Part shown: positions 1 through 7,357 of the stretch, piece by piece
Layout of the letters: each line of letters opens with the position of its first letter
Numbering within the stretch: the first letter of the stretch is position 1
Assembly: GCA_035632395.1 (NCBI GenBank)
Contig: DASQGX010000254.1
Coordinates: 1-20,569, forward strand
Direction: 5' to 3'
Length of the DNA stretch: 20,569 bases
From: REEB95 sp035632395
GTDB taxonomy: Bacteria > Pseudomonadota > Alphaproteobacteria > ATCC43930 > CGMCC-115725
Program-made: the position numbers and the translations under genes
Notes under the pieces: generated by a model
Databases searched by the model: none
Told to the model about the DNA's origin: nothing
What the model saw: only the letters and a program-made list of their open reading frames with translations

Positions 1-140
1 CCGATCACGCATTCCTGCTCAAGGGCGACGTGTTCACCAAGGACTTCATCGAGTCCTACATCGATCTCAAGATGGAGGAAGTGCACAAGTTCGAGCACAC
101 GCCCCATCCGATCGAGTTCGAGATGTATTACAGCGTCTGA
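1..140 (+). CDS. glnA: Glutamine synthetase type I, C-terminal fragment
   Basis: Only the last 45 codons are in the window; the reading frame is open to the left edge and codons start at base 3. The peptide begins DHAFLLKGDVFTKDFIESYI and ends FEMYYSV before TGA at 138-140. This matches the conserved C-terminus of bacterial GSI (GlnA), which contains a KxxEV segment followed by HPxEFxMYYSV. GSI makes glutamine from glutamate, ammonia and ATP in the cytoplasm as a dodecamer and is the main ammonia-assimilation enzyme. The catalytic residues and adenylylation site lie outside the window, so activity and regulation cannot be judged. A strong terminator follows 24 bases after the stop, so glnA probably ends its transcription unit here. 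The family call is confident because this tail is highly conserved. Confidence 0.93.
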   Translation, partial: DHAFLLKGDVFTKDFIESYIDLKMEEVHKFEHTPHPIEFEMYYSV

Positions 141-163
141 AGCGTCGCTTCGGTTTCGCGTTC

Positions 164-195
164 AAACCCCCGTCGGCGCCGCCGGCGGGGGTTTT
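164..195 (+). terminator. Intrinsic terminator after glnA
   Basis: An inverted repeat pairs 167-177 (CCCCCGTCGGC) with 181-191 (GCCGGCGGGGG) across a 3-base loop. There is one G-T wobble. The stem is extended by AAA at 164-166 pairing with the first bases of the TTTT run at 192-195. A GC-rich stem followed by a U tract is a typical rho-independent terminator. Confidence 0.88.
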
Positions 196-250
196 CGTTT
201 GCGCCGTGGCCCGACTTGCAGTTCGCACGGCAGACCGCTAGGAGACAGCG

Positions 251-1498
251 ATGGCCCCGCGAAAAAAGCCCCGCGCTGCGCCTCGCGCCACGCGGGGTCC
301 GTTCGCCGAATTTATCGATGAGCTGTCGCGCCTGGCGTTGATCGGACCCGATGAGCGCGCGTTCCTCGCCAAGGGCCTGAAGTCGCGCGCGGTGCGCGAC
401 TTCCTCGCTGCCGACGACGCGCCAGGGAGCCAAGCGAAGCCGGCCGCGGCGGCCGGCAGCCCGTCTGACGCGCTCGCAAACCGGGCCCGCAAGGCAGGCC
501 TGGTGCGCCGAACCGGCGACAACGCGTTCCACGTCAAATCCGGTCCGGAGACCGTGCACTGGGGCTACCTGTGGAGCGCGGCCGAGCCGGTGCTCCGCGT
601 CGAGCCGGGTGCGACGGTGACCGTCGACACCGTCTCGCACGAAGGCTTGCTCGCGGACCAGGGCGATCCGGTCGGTTTCTTCAAGCGCTTCGGCATTCCC
701 AAGGCCGACGTCCTGGCAGACGCGGTGGCGATCTATGCCAAGGTGCAGCACTCCGGCGCCGGACCGCACATCGTCTCCGCACCGATCTATGTCGAGGGCG
801 CCGAGCCTGGCGACGTGCTGGCCGTGCACGTTCTGGCGGCCGAACCGCGGGTGCCGTACGGCATCAACTCGACGCGCATGGGTAGAGGTACGCTGCCGGC
901 CGAATTCACCCTCAACCGCAGCCTTGTCATTCCGTTCGACATGGAGGCGCGCGTCGCCCGCTTTACGCCCGGCATCACCATTCCGCTGAAGCCGTTCTTC
1001 GGCATCATGGCGACCGGTCCGGCATTGACGCTGGGCAAGCTCAACTCCGCGCCGCCGGGACCGTTTGGCGGCAACATTGACCTCAATGAGCTGACCGCCG
1101 GCTCGACGCTCTATCTTCCCGTGCACGTTCCCGGCGCATTGTTCATGACCGGCGACGGCCACGCCGCGCAAGGCGACGGCGAGGTCAACCTGACGGCGAT
1201 CGAGACCTCGCTTACCGGCACCTTCCGGCTCGAACTACTGAAGCGGAAATTCTGGAGCCTGCCGCGCGCCGAAACCGCGACGCACTGGATCACTATGGGC
1301 CTGCACGAAAGTCTCGACGAAGCGATGCGCATCGCCGTGCGCGAGACGATCAAGTTCCTCGGCGAGGCGCACGGCCTCGATCCCGCTGACGCCTATGCAC
1401 TCGCCAGCGTCGCCATCGATTTCGAGGTGACGCAGAACGTCGACGGCGTCAAAGGCATCCACGCCATGATTCCGAAAGCGATCTTCCAGGCAGCGTGA
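251..1498 (+). CDS. Acetamidase/formamidase family protein with N-terminal extension
   Basis: A protein of 415 residues. From about residue 88 to the end it carries the FmdA_AmdA family pattern: IYVEGAEPGDVL at 179-190, GGNIDLNEL at 273-281, GSTLYLPV at 284-291 and GALFMTGDGHAAQGDGE at 295-311. The family hydrolyses formamide, acetamide or related short amides to ammonia and the acid, in the cytoplasm. The substrate of this member cannot be read from the sequence. Residues 1-87 are extra: a basic start, a helical-looking stretch at about 17-53 and an Ala/Pro-rich linker at 54-72. The extension is not a signal peptide because it has no hydrophobic core. The ATG at 251 is preceded by GGAGACAGCG, a good ribosome binding site. 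The TGA overlaps the ATG of the next gene (TGATG), implying translational coupling. Placement just after glnA fits nitrogen metabolism, but the glnA terminator separates them. Confidence 0.85.
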   Translation: MAPRKKPRAAPRATRGPFAEFIDELSRLALIGPDERAFLAKGLKSRAVRDFLAADDAPGSQAKPAAAAGSPSDALANRARKAGLVRRTGDNAFHVKSGPETVHWGYLWSAAEPVLRVEPGATVTVDTVSHEGLLADQGDPVGFFKRFGIPKADVLADAVAIYAKVQHSGAGPHIVSAPIYVEGAEPGDVLAVHVLAAEPRVPYGINSTRMGRGTLPAEFTLNRSLVIPFDMEARVARFTPGITIPLKPFFGIMATGPALTLGKLNSAPPGPFGGNIDLNELTAGSTLYLPVHVPGALFMTGDGHAAQGDGEVNLTAIETSLTGTFRLELLKRKFWSLPRAETATHWITMGLHESLDEAMRIAVRETIKFLGEAHGLDPADAYALASVAIDFEVTQNVDGVKGIHAMIPKAIFQAA

Positions 1499-2244
1499 TG
1501 AAGCCGCGCGTGGTTCTGTTCTGGAGCGGTGGCAAGGATTCCGGCCTGGCGCTCGATCGCCTGCGCCGCACCGGCGAATACGAGATTGTCGCGCTGATCA
1601 CGACAGTCAATTCCCAATATCGCCGCGTTTCGATGCACGGCGTGCGCGAAGAGCTGATCGCGGCGCAGGCAAACGCCGCCGGATTGCCGCTCGACACCAT
1701 GTATGTCGGGCCGTCGGGTACCAACGACGCATATGTCGCGGCGCTTCGGCGAACTCTTGGCGTCTGGCGCGAGCGCGGCGTCGAGACCGTCGCATTCGGC
1801 GACATCTTCCTCGCCGACCTGCGTCAATGGCGCGAGAAGCTGCTCGCGGAGCTCGGCATGCGCGGCGCTTTTCCGCTGTGGCAAGCGAATACAACGCAGC
1901 TTGCGCAGGAATTCGTCACGCGCGGATTCCGCGCCGTGTTGTGTTGCGCCAACGATGCGATGCTCGGCGAAAGTGACGTCGGCCGCGAGTTGAGCGCCGA
2001 ATTCTTCGCAACGCTGCCGGACGGCGTCGATCCCTGCGGCGAGAACGGCGAATATCACAGCTTCATCCATGACGGCCCGATATTCCGCGCGCCGGTCGAA
2101 TTCAAGATCGGCAAGAAAGTTTATCGGCCGCTCGAAGTTGCGCCGGCTGCCGCACCAGCGAATGGCTTGGCGATCCCGGTGCCGGCGGCGCCCGGCCCCA
2201 GTGCCACCAAAGGTTTCTGGTTCGTCGATTTGCTCCCCGCGTAA
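1498..2244 (+). CDS. Dph6-like (diphthine-ammonia ligase family) PP-loop ATPase
   Basis: A protein of 248 residues. The ATP-pyrophosphatase P-loop SGGKDS is at residues 10-15, after a hydrophobic strand (VVLFW). The family's C-terminal signature GENGEYHSFIHDGP is at 181-194. Further family-like segments are MHGVREELI at 46-54 and AFGDIFLADLRQWRE at 99-113. In eukaryotes and archaea Dph6 adenylates diphthine and amidates it on elongation factor 2. Bacteria lack diphthamide, so the bacterial homologues presumably amidate or thiolate another substrate that is unknown. I chose ATG 1498, which overlaps the upstream TGA; a GTG at 1495 in the same frame is possible. Coupling to an amide hydrolase is suggestive because both may act on amide chemistry. 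The last 30 residues are Ala/Pro-rich and probably disordered. Family membership is fairly sure; function is not. Confidence 0.85.
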   Translation: MKPRVVLFWSGGKDSGLALDRLRRTGEYEIVALITTVNSQYRRVSMHGVREELIAAQANAAGLPLDTMYVGPSGTNDAYVAALRRTLGVWRERGVETVAFGDIFLADLRQWREKLLAELGMRGAFPLWQANTTQLAQEFVTRGFRAVLCCANDAMLGESDVGRELSAEFFATLPDGVDPCGENGEYHSFIHDGPIFRAPVEFKIGKKVYRPLEVAPAAAPANGLAIPVPAAPGPSATKGFWFVDLLPA

Positions 2245-2282
2245 CGGTGGAACGGAGGGCACGCCGGGGCCATTATTCGGTC

Positions 2283-2468
2283 ATGGACCGAACACGGATG
2301 TGGACGCGCGCGCAACAGCCGGGCAAGCCCAAACCGCCGGGCAATCCGCCGACTTCGCCCGAGCGCGATCCGGCCAAACCGCCGCCGATTGACGAGCCGC
2401 CCGAGGCGATTCCGCCGCCGCCTATGGACGTGCCGCCGGCGCCAATGGAAAGTGCGGCCGGCGGTTGA
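2283..2468 (+). CDS. Possible proline-rich microprotein
   Basis: A 61-codon reading frame that I do not recognise as a named family. About a third of the residues are proline, in runs such as KPKPPGNPPTSPERDP and IPPPPMDVPPAPM, with acidic residues between them. It has no signal peptide or membrane segment, so it would be a disordered cytoplasmic peptide. It follows the Dph6-like gene by 38 bases on the same strand and ends 14 bases before the convergent thioesterase stop, so it could be the last gene of that operon. The start is uncertain: ATG 2283, ATG 2298 and a GTG at 2247 are in frame, and none has a clear ribosome binding site. GC-rich DNA readily gives proline-rich frames by chance, so the call is weak. 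Confidence 0.4.
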   Translation: MDRTRMWTRAQQPGKPKPPGNPPTSPERDPAKPPPIDEPPEAIPPPPMDVPPAPMESAAGG

Positions 2469-2482
2469 CTGCGCGGCGGTTG

Positions 2483-2881
2483 TCAACGCTCCGGCGGAAC
2501 CGGCCGCGGCTTGCGGTCGGCGTCGATCGCGACATACGTGAACACGCCCTCGGTGACCTTGACGATTTCCTCGCCGGCAAAGCGGCGCGCCCAGACTTCG
2601 ATCGCGATCGTGATCGAGGTGCGGCCGACCTTGGCCACGGAAGCATAGGCGCTGACTTCGTCGCCGACGTACACCGGCCGGTGGAAGCTCATCGAGGCGA
2701 TGCCGACGGTGGCGACGCGACCTTGGGCGCGGCGCATCGCCGCCGAGCCACCCGCGAGATCCATCTGCGCCAGAATCCAGCCGCCGAAAATGTCGCCGCG
2801 CGCGTTGGCGTCGGCCGGCATCGCGATCGCGCGCAATGTCGGCTCGCGCGTCCGAGGCGATTCGGTGGTGGCATCGGCCAT
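2483..2881 (-). CDS. Acyl-CoA thioesterase, hotdog fold (YciA-like)
   Basis: A protein of 132 residues with the YciA/hotdog pattern. NARGDIFGGWILAQMDLAGG at residues 26-45 holds the conserved GDIFGGW and the acidic residue (Asp41) of the active-site helix. SFHRPVYVGDEV follows at about 69-80, then VTEGVFTYVAID near the C-terminus. Members hydrolyse acyl-CoA thioesters, releasing free acid and CoA in the cytoplasm; chain-length preference cannot be inferred. The ATG at 2881 is favoured over the in-frame ATG at 2887 because AAGGAG lies 6 bases before it; further upstream extension would run into parE. It is divergent from parE with about 120 bases between the starts, which must hold promoters for both. 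It converges with the upstream operon with almost no gap. Confidence 0.85.
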   Translation of the reverse strand: MADATTESPRTREPTLRAIAMPADANARGDIFGGWILAQMDLAGGSAAMRRAQGRVATVGIASMSFHRPVYVGDEVSAYASVAKVGRTSITIAIEVWARRFAGEEIVKVTEGVFTYVAIDADRKPRPVPPER

Positions 2882-3000
2882 TCGCATCTCCTTCTTTGTT
2901 GCGGCGATCATAACCGATTCGCCGAGACGGCTCTTGCTTCGACCGTCACCAGATGTTGTTATCCGCGCGTGATTCGCACCCTCGGATTTGCATAGCGCCG

Positions 3001-5010
3001 ATGTCGCCCGCGCACGCGCGCAAGTCGCGCGAAACGCCAGATCTGTTCGAGAACGCGCCGGCCAAACGTTCCGGCTCCTATTCCGCCAAGGATATCGAGG
3101 TGCTCGAAGGCCTCGAGCCGGTGCGGCGACGACCGGGCATGTATATCGGCGGCACCGACGAGCGCGCGATGCATCATCTCGTCGCCGAAGCGCTCGACAA
3201 TGCGATGGACGAGGCCGTCGCGGGACACGCGAGCCGGATCGAAATCGAGCTGCACGCCGATGGCAGCTGCGCCGTGCGCGACAACGGCCGCGGTATCCCC
3301 ATCGATCCACATCCGAAGTTCCGCACCAAGTCGGCGCTCGAAGTCATCCTCACCATGCTGCATTCGGGCGGCAAGTTCGGCGGCAGCGCCTATAAGACGT
3401 CCGGCGGCTTGCACGGCGTTGGCATTTCGGTCGTCAACGCGCTCAGCGACAAGCTCACGGTCGAAGTGGCGCGCGACCGCAAGCTGTGGACGCAGGAATA
3501 CAGCCGCGGCAAGCCGAAGACCAAGCTCAAGTCCGGCGGCGCCACCAACCGGCGCGGCACGCTGGTGCGCTTCCATCCCGATGCCGACATTTTCGGCAGC
3601 AGCGCGCACTTCCGGCCGGCGAACATCTATCGCCTGGCGCGCTCGAAAGCCTACCTCTTCCGCGGCGTCGAGATCCGCTGGTGGTGCGATCCGAAAATTC
3701 CGCGGCCCGAGGACGTGCCGCAGGAAGCGACGCTCCATTTCCCCGGCGGACTCAGCGACTACCTCACCACGCTGCTCGACAAGCGCGACACCGTGACGCC
3801 GCGCGCCTTTACCGGCGAGGCTGAGCTCGACAATAGCGGCCGCGTCGAATGGGCGATCGCCTGGACCGAGGACGCCGACGACGGCACGATCGCTTCTTTC
3901 TGCAACACCGTGCCGACACCCGACGGCGGCACGCACGAACAGGGTTTGCGCACGGCGCTGACCCGCGGCCTTAAAGCCTATGGCGAGCTCGCCAACAACC
4001 GCCGTGCGGCGCAGGTCACCAGCGACGACGCGATGAGCGGTGCGGTCGTGATCCTGTCCCTGTTCCTCAAGAACCCGCAGTTCCAGGGCCAGACCAAGGA
4101 GAGGCTGGCTTCGGCCGAGGCGCAGCGTTTGGTCGAGGCCGCGCTCAAGGACCATTTCGATCACTGGCTGTCGGACGATCCGCCGGCATCGCGCGCTCTG
4201 CTCGAGACCATCATCCAGCGCGCCGAAGACCGGCTGCGCCGGCGCCAGGAAAAAGAGCTCGATCGGAAATCAGCGACGCGAAAACTCCGCTTGCCCGGCA
4301 AGCTCGCCGATTGCTCGCGCTCGTCGCCGGTCGGCACCGAGATCTTCATCGTCGAAGGCGACAGCGCCGGCGGTTCGGCCAAGCAGGCGCGCCAACGCGA
4401 GAGCCAAGCGATCCTGCCGCTCCGGGGCAAGATCCTCAACGTCGCATCGGCCGGCGCCGAGCGCCTCAGGCAGAATCAGGAGCTGTCCGATCTCATCCTC
4501 GCGCTCGGCTGCGGCAGCGGCGAGAGATACCAGGAATCGAAGCTTCGTTATGAGCGCGTCATCATCATGACCGACGCCGACGTCGACGGCGCGCATATCG
4601 CGTCGCTGCTGATGACGTTCTTCTTCCGCGAGATGCCCGAGCTGGTCGAGGCTGGCAAGCTGTTCCTCGCCGTGCCGCCGCTCTATCGCCTCCAGCAAGG
4701 CGACACGACGGCCTATGCGCGCGACGACGCCGACAAAGACAAGCTGCTCAAGACCGCGTTCGGCAAAAGCAAAGCCAAGGTCGAGATCAGCCGCTTCAAG
4801 GGCCTGGGCGAGATGCCGCCGCGTTCCCTCAAAGAGACAACGATGGATCCGGCCAAGCGCGTCCTGCTTCGCGTGACGCTGCCGCCGAAGGGTGAACGCG
4901 GCTTCAAGCAGACGGTCAAGCTGGTCGAGAGCCTGATGGGCCGCAAGCCCGAGCTGCGTTACCAGTTTATCCAAGAAAAGGCGAAGTTCGCCCGCGACCT
5001 CGACGTCTAA
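3001..5010 (+). CDS. parE: DNA topoisomerase IV subunit B
   Basis: A protein of 669 residues, shorter than alphaproteobacterial GyrB (about 800) and matching ParE. The GHKL ATPase domain has the N-box EALDNAMDE at 63-71, DNGRGIP at 94-100 and GGLHGVG at 135-141. The transducer domain carries the loop PQFQGQTKERL at 359-369. The TOPRIM domain holds the catalytic EGDSAGG at 452-458 and the metal-binding DADVDGAH at 525-532. With ParC, ParE decatenates sister chromosomes and relaxes supercoils using ATP. The ParE assignment rather than GyrB rests on length and on the segment around AERLRQNQEL at 486-495. ATG 3001 was chosen because the family starts shortly before YSAKDIEVLEGLEPVRRRPG; a frame extension to TTG 2953 adds atypical residues. 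No strong ribosome binding site is visible. The stop overlaps the convergent hydrolase stop by 4 bases. parC is not in the window. Confidence 0.93.
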   Translation: MSPAHARKSRETPDLFENAPAKRSGSYSAKDIEVLEGLEPVRRRPGMYIGGTDERAMHHLVAEALDNAMDEAVAGHASRIEIELHADGSCAVRDNGRGIPIDPHPKFRTKSALEVILTMLHSGGKFGGSAYKTSGGLHGVGISVVNALSDKLTVEVARDRKLWTQEYSRGKPKTKLKSGGATNRRGTLVRFHPDADIFGSSAHFRPANIYRLARSKAYLFRGVEIRWWCDPKIPRPEDVPQEATLHFPGGLSDYLTTLLDKRDTVTPRAFTGEAELDNSGRVEWAIAWTEDADDGTIASFCNTVPTPDGGTHEQGLRTALTRGLKAYGELANNRRAAQVTSDDAMSGAVVILSLFLKNPQFQGQTKERLASAEAQRLVEAALKDHFDHWLSDDPPASRALLETIIQRAEDRLRRRQEKELDRKSATRKLRLPGKLADCSRSSPVGTEIFIVEGDSAGGSAKQARQRESQAILPLRGKILNVASAGAERLRQNQELSDLILALGCGSGERYQESKLRYERVIIMTDADVDGAHIASLLMTFFFREMPELVEAGKLFLAVPPLYRLQQGDTTAYARDDADKDKLLKTAFGKSKAKVEISRFKGLGEMPPRSLKETTMDPAKRVLLRVTLPPKGERGFKQTVKLVESLMGRKPELRYQFIQEKAKFARDLDV

Positions 5011-5711
5011 TCGTCAGTCAGCCACTGGCGCAGCTCGGCGGTCACTGCTTCCGGCCGCTCCATCGTCGACAAGTGTCCGCAATGGTCGATCAGGTCGAGC
5101 CGCGCGCCGCGAACGCCGGCGGCGATCTCCTGCGCCAGCGCCGGCGGCGTGAGGATGTCCTCGCGGCCGCACAGCACCAGCGTCGGGCACTTTATCGTCG
5201 CAAGCGACGCGCGGCTGTCGACGCGACCGATGATCGCCTTCTGCTGTCGCAGGAACGCGTCGCGGCCGACACGCTCAGCCATCGCAGCGACCGCGCCGGT
5301 CAGTGCCGCGTCCTTGAGCCGGTCTGGATGGATGAACACCGGCAGTAGGCGCGGCGTCACGCCCTTGAACTCACCTTTCTCGGCGAGTTCGATGAGGCCG
5401 CGGCGGCGCGACGTTTGCTCCGGCGTGTCGGCGCGTGCGCTGGTGTCGAGCAAGGCGAGATGGGTCACGCGCTCCGGCGCCTGGCGCATTATTTCGAAAG
5501 CGCAATAGCCGCCCATCGACAGTCCGGCGAGCGCGAATTTCGGTGGCGCGGCGTCGAGCACCCGACGCGTCATCGCCTTCAGGCTGTCGTCCTGCGTCAA
5601 ATTGGCGACCCAGGAATCGGAGATGTTTCGCAGCCCGTCGATCTGGCCGTGCCACAATGCCGCGTCACACAGCAGGCCCGGCAGCAAGACGAGCGGCGTT
5701 TTCCGTGGCAT
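5007..5711 (-). CDS. Alpha/beta hydrolase
   Basis: A protein of 234 residues, a compact alpha/beta-hydrolase without a signal peptide. The first strand and oxyanion region is LVLLPGLLCDAALW at 7-20. The nucleophile elbow is GLSMGG with Ser65. The acid is probably Asp185 in GREDILTPP, and the base His213 in CGHLSTMERP. All three catalytic positions and their spacing are normal for the family. The substrate is unknown; small carboxylesters, enol-lactones or thioesters are all possible. Its stop overlaps the convergent parE stop by 4 bases. It is divergent from rhlE. The ATG at 5711 has no obvious ribosome binding site within 12 bases, so it may be weakly translated or leaderless; the family motif starts at residue 7, so an internal start is unlikely. 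Confidence 0.86.
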   Translation of the reverse strand: MPRKTPLVLLPGLLCDAALWHGQIDGLRNISDSWVANLTQDDSLKAMTRRVLDAAPPKFALAGLSMGGYCAFEIMRQAPERVTHLALLDTSARADTPEQTSRRRGLIELAEKGEFKGVTPRLLPVFIHPDRLKDAALTGAVAAMAERVGRDAFLRQQKAIIGRVDSRASLATIKCPTLVLCGREDILTPPALAQEIAAGVRGARLDLIDHCGHLSTMERPEAVTAELRQWLTDD

Positions 5712-5780
5712 CGCGGGAAGTTAGGCGAAACCTGGAACCCGCGCCACGCCGCGGAATTCTTGCCAATGCTAAGAAATAAT

Positions 5781-5809
5781 TTGACTTTCGGGGGTGCAAC
5801 CCCAATTAA
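5781..5809 (+). promoter_or_regulatory. Candidate rhlE promoter with palindrome in the spacer
   Basis: TTGACT at 5781-5786 matches five of six bases of a -35 box. A 17-base spacer follows, then AATTAA at 5804-5809, a poor -10 (three of six). The spacer contains GGGGT-GCA-ACCCC at 5791-5803, a perfect 5-bp inverted repeat around 3 bases. The region is noticeably more AT-rich than its surroundings and lies about 46 bases upstream of the rhlE start. A palindrome inside the spacer is a common operator position. The promoter call is moderate and the operator idea is inference. Confidence 0.45.
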
Positions 5810-5855
5810 AGGACATCGTCAACAGCGAAAACCGCAGAAAGACGTTTACCGTTCG

Positions 5856-7340
5856 ATGAATTTTTCCGACCTCGGCCTCACTCCGGAGGTCCTGCGGGCG
5901 GTCGAAGATGCCGGCTACAAGCAGCCGACCCCGATCCAAGAACAGGCCATTCCGTACGTTTTGATGGGCCGTGACGTTCTGGGTTGCGCCCAGACCGGCA
6001 CCGGCAAGACCGCCTCCTTCACTCTTCCGATGATCGACATCCTGGCCTCGGGCCGGGCGCGTGCGCGCATGCCGCGCACCCTGGTGATCGAGCCGACGCG
6101 CGAACTCGCCGCGCAGGTTTCCGAAGCCTTCGATGTCTACGGCAAGCACCACAAGCTCAACCAAGCGCTGCTGATCGGCGGCGAAAGCTTCACCGACCAG
6201 GAACGCAAACTCGATCGCGGCGTTGACGTCTTGATTGCGACGCCCGGCCGCCTGATCGATCTGTTCGAGCGCGGCAAGATCCTGCTCTCCGACGTCAAGA
6301 TCCTGGTGATCGACGAAGCCGATCGCATGCTCGACATGGGATTCATTCCCGACGTCGAGCGCATCGTCGGCCTGTTGCCCAAGATCCGTCAGACACTGTT
6401 CTTCTCGGCCACCATGCCGCCGGAGATCCGGCGCCTGGCCGATGCGTTCCTGATGAATCCGAAAGAAATCGCAGTCGCGCCGCCAGCATCACCAGCAGCT
6501 ACTGTCGTCCAGGGCCTGGCCGTGGTCGAGTCCGACGAGAAGCGCGAAGCCCTCCGCCGCCTGATCCGCAGCGAGGACGTCAAGAACGCGATCATCTTCT
6601 GCAACCGAAAGCGCGACGTCGATATCCTCTGTCGCTCGCTGAAGAAGCATGGCTTGGACGTCGCGGCGCTGCACGGCGACATGCCGCAGTCGAAGCGCAC
6701 CGAGACACTCGAGCGCTTCCGCAACGGCGAGATTCGACTCTTGGTTGCCAGCGACGTCGCCGCACGCGGCCTCGACATTCAGGGCATGTCGCACGTGTTC
6801 AATTTCGACGTGCCAATCCACGCCGAGGATTACGTCCATCGCATCGGCCGTACCGGCCGCGCCGGCCGCGAAGGCCGCGCCTTCACCCTGGCCGCGCCCG
6901 AAGATGGCCGCTTCGTCCAGGCGATCGAGCAGCTCATCGGCAAGCCGATCCCGCCGGTTTCCGTCGAAGGGATCGCCGCTGCGACGCTGTCGTTCGAGGA
7001 AGGCGACGACCGCGGCCGCAGCCGCTCTCGCCGGGGGCGCAGCAAAGGCCGCGCCCACGAGCCGCACCGCGATGCGCATCGCGGTTCGTCGCGCAAGGGT
7101 GAGCAGCGCCAAGAAGCGCCGCATGCGGCGAAGCCGCATCAGTCGACGCCCAAGTCCGAGCCGGCGCACAAACCCACGCCGGCACGTTATGCGCCGATCA
7201 CGATGGGCTCCGCACCGGCGCCTGAGCCTGCTGCACCCGTTGCCAGCCGCGATCGCCACAATTATGACGATGGCCCGCGTGTGGTAGGCTTCGGTGACCA
7301 TATGCCAGCGTTTCTCGCCCGCCGCGCCGCGCGCGGCTGA
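5856..7340 (+). CDS. rhlE: DEAD-box ATP-dependent RNA helicase RhlE-type
   Basis: A protein of 494 residues with the full set of DEAD-box motifs: Q motif PTPIQ at 24-28, motif I AQTGTGKT at 45-52, PTREL at 80-84, TPGR at 129-132, motif II DEAD at 153-156, SAT at 184-186, and in RecA domain 2 ARGLD at 303-307 and HRIGRTGR at 328-335. It unwinds short RNA duplexes with ATP and probably acts in ribosome assembly, mRNA turnover or cold adaptation. The C-terminal tail from about 383 is Arg/Ser, then His/Lys/Pro-rich, and should be disordered and RNA-binding. It ends in a hydrophobic segment, VVGFGDHMPAFLARR at 476-490. ATG 5856 matches the family start (MNFSDLGLTPEVLRAV); the open frame upstream is not family-like. 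The RAM-domain gene follows 17 bases later. Confidence 0.92.
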   Translation: MNFSDLGLTPEVLRAVEDAGYKQPTPIQEQAIPYVLMGRDVLGCAQTGTGKTASFTLPMIDILASGRARARMPRTLVIEPTRELAAQVSEAFDVYGKHHKLNQALLIGGESFTDQERKLDRGVDVLIATPGRLIDLFERGKILLSDVKILVIDEADRMLDMGFIPDVERIVGLLPKIRQTLFFSATMPPEIRRLADAFLMNPKEIAVAPPASPAATVVQGLAVVESDEKREALRRLIRSEDVKNAIIFCNRKRDVDILCRSLKKHGLDVAALHGDMPQSKRTETLERFRNGEIRLLVASDVAARGLDIQGMSHVFNFDVPIHAEDYVHRIGRTGRAGREGRAFTLAAPEDGRFVQAIEQLIGKPIPPVSVEGIAAATLSFEEGDDRGRSRSRRGRSKGRAHEPHRDAHRGSSRKGEQRQEAPHAAKPHQSTPKSEPAHKPTPARYAPITMGSAPAPEPAAPVASRDRHNYDDGPRVVGFGDHMPAFLARRAARG

Positions 7341-7357
7341 GCGCCGCGAGGGGGCCG

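Noticed and set aside
128..1171. A 347-codon minus-strand frame across the amidase gene
   Set aside because: Antisense to a well-supported family protein, with Arg/Gly/Val-rich, low-complexity translation.
2959..4164. A 401-codon open frame on the minus strand inside parE
   Set aside because: It lies antisense to an unambiguous parE with intact motifs, and its translation is Arg/Ala/Glu-rich with no family pattern. Long antisense frames are expected in GC-rich genes.
5415..5855. An N-terminal extension of the rhlE frame of 147 codons
   Set aside because: It overlaps the divergent hydrolase, crosses the likely promoter, and is not helicase-like; the family start is at 5856.
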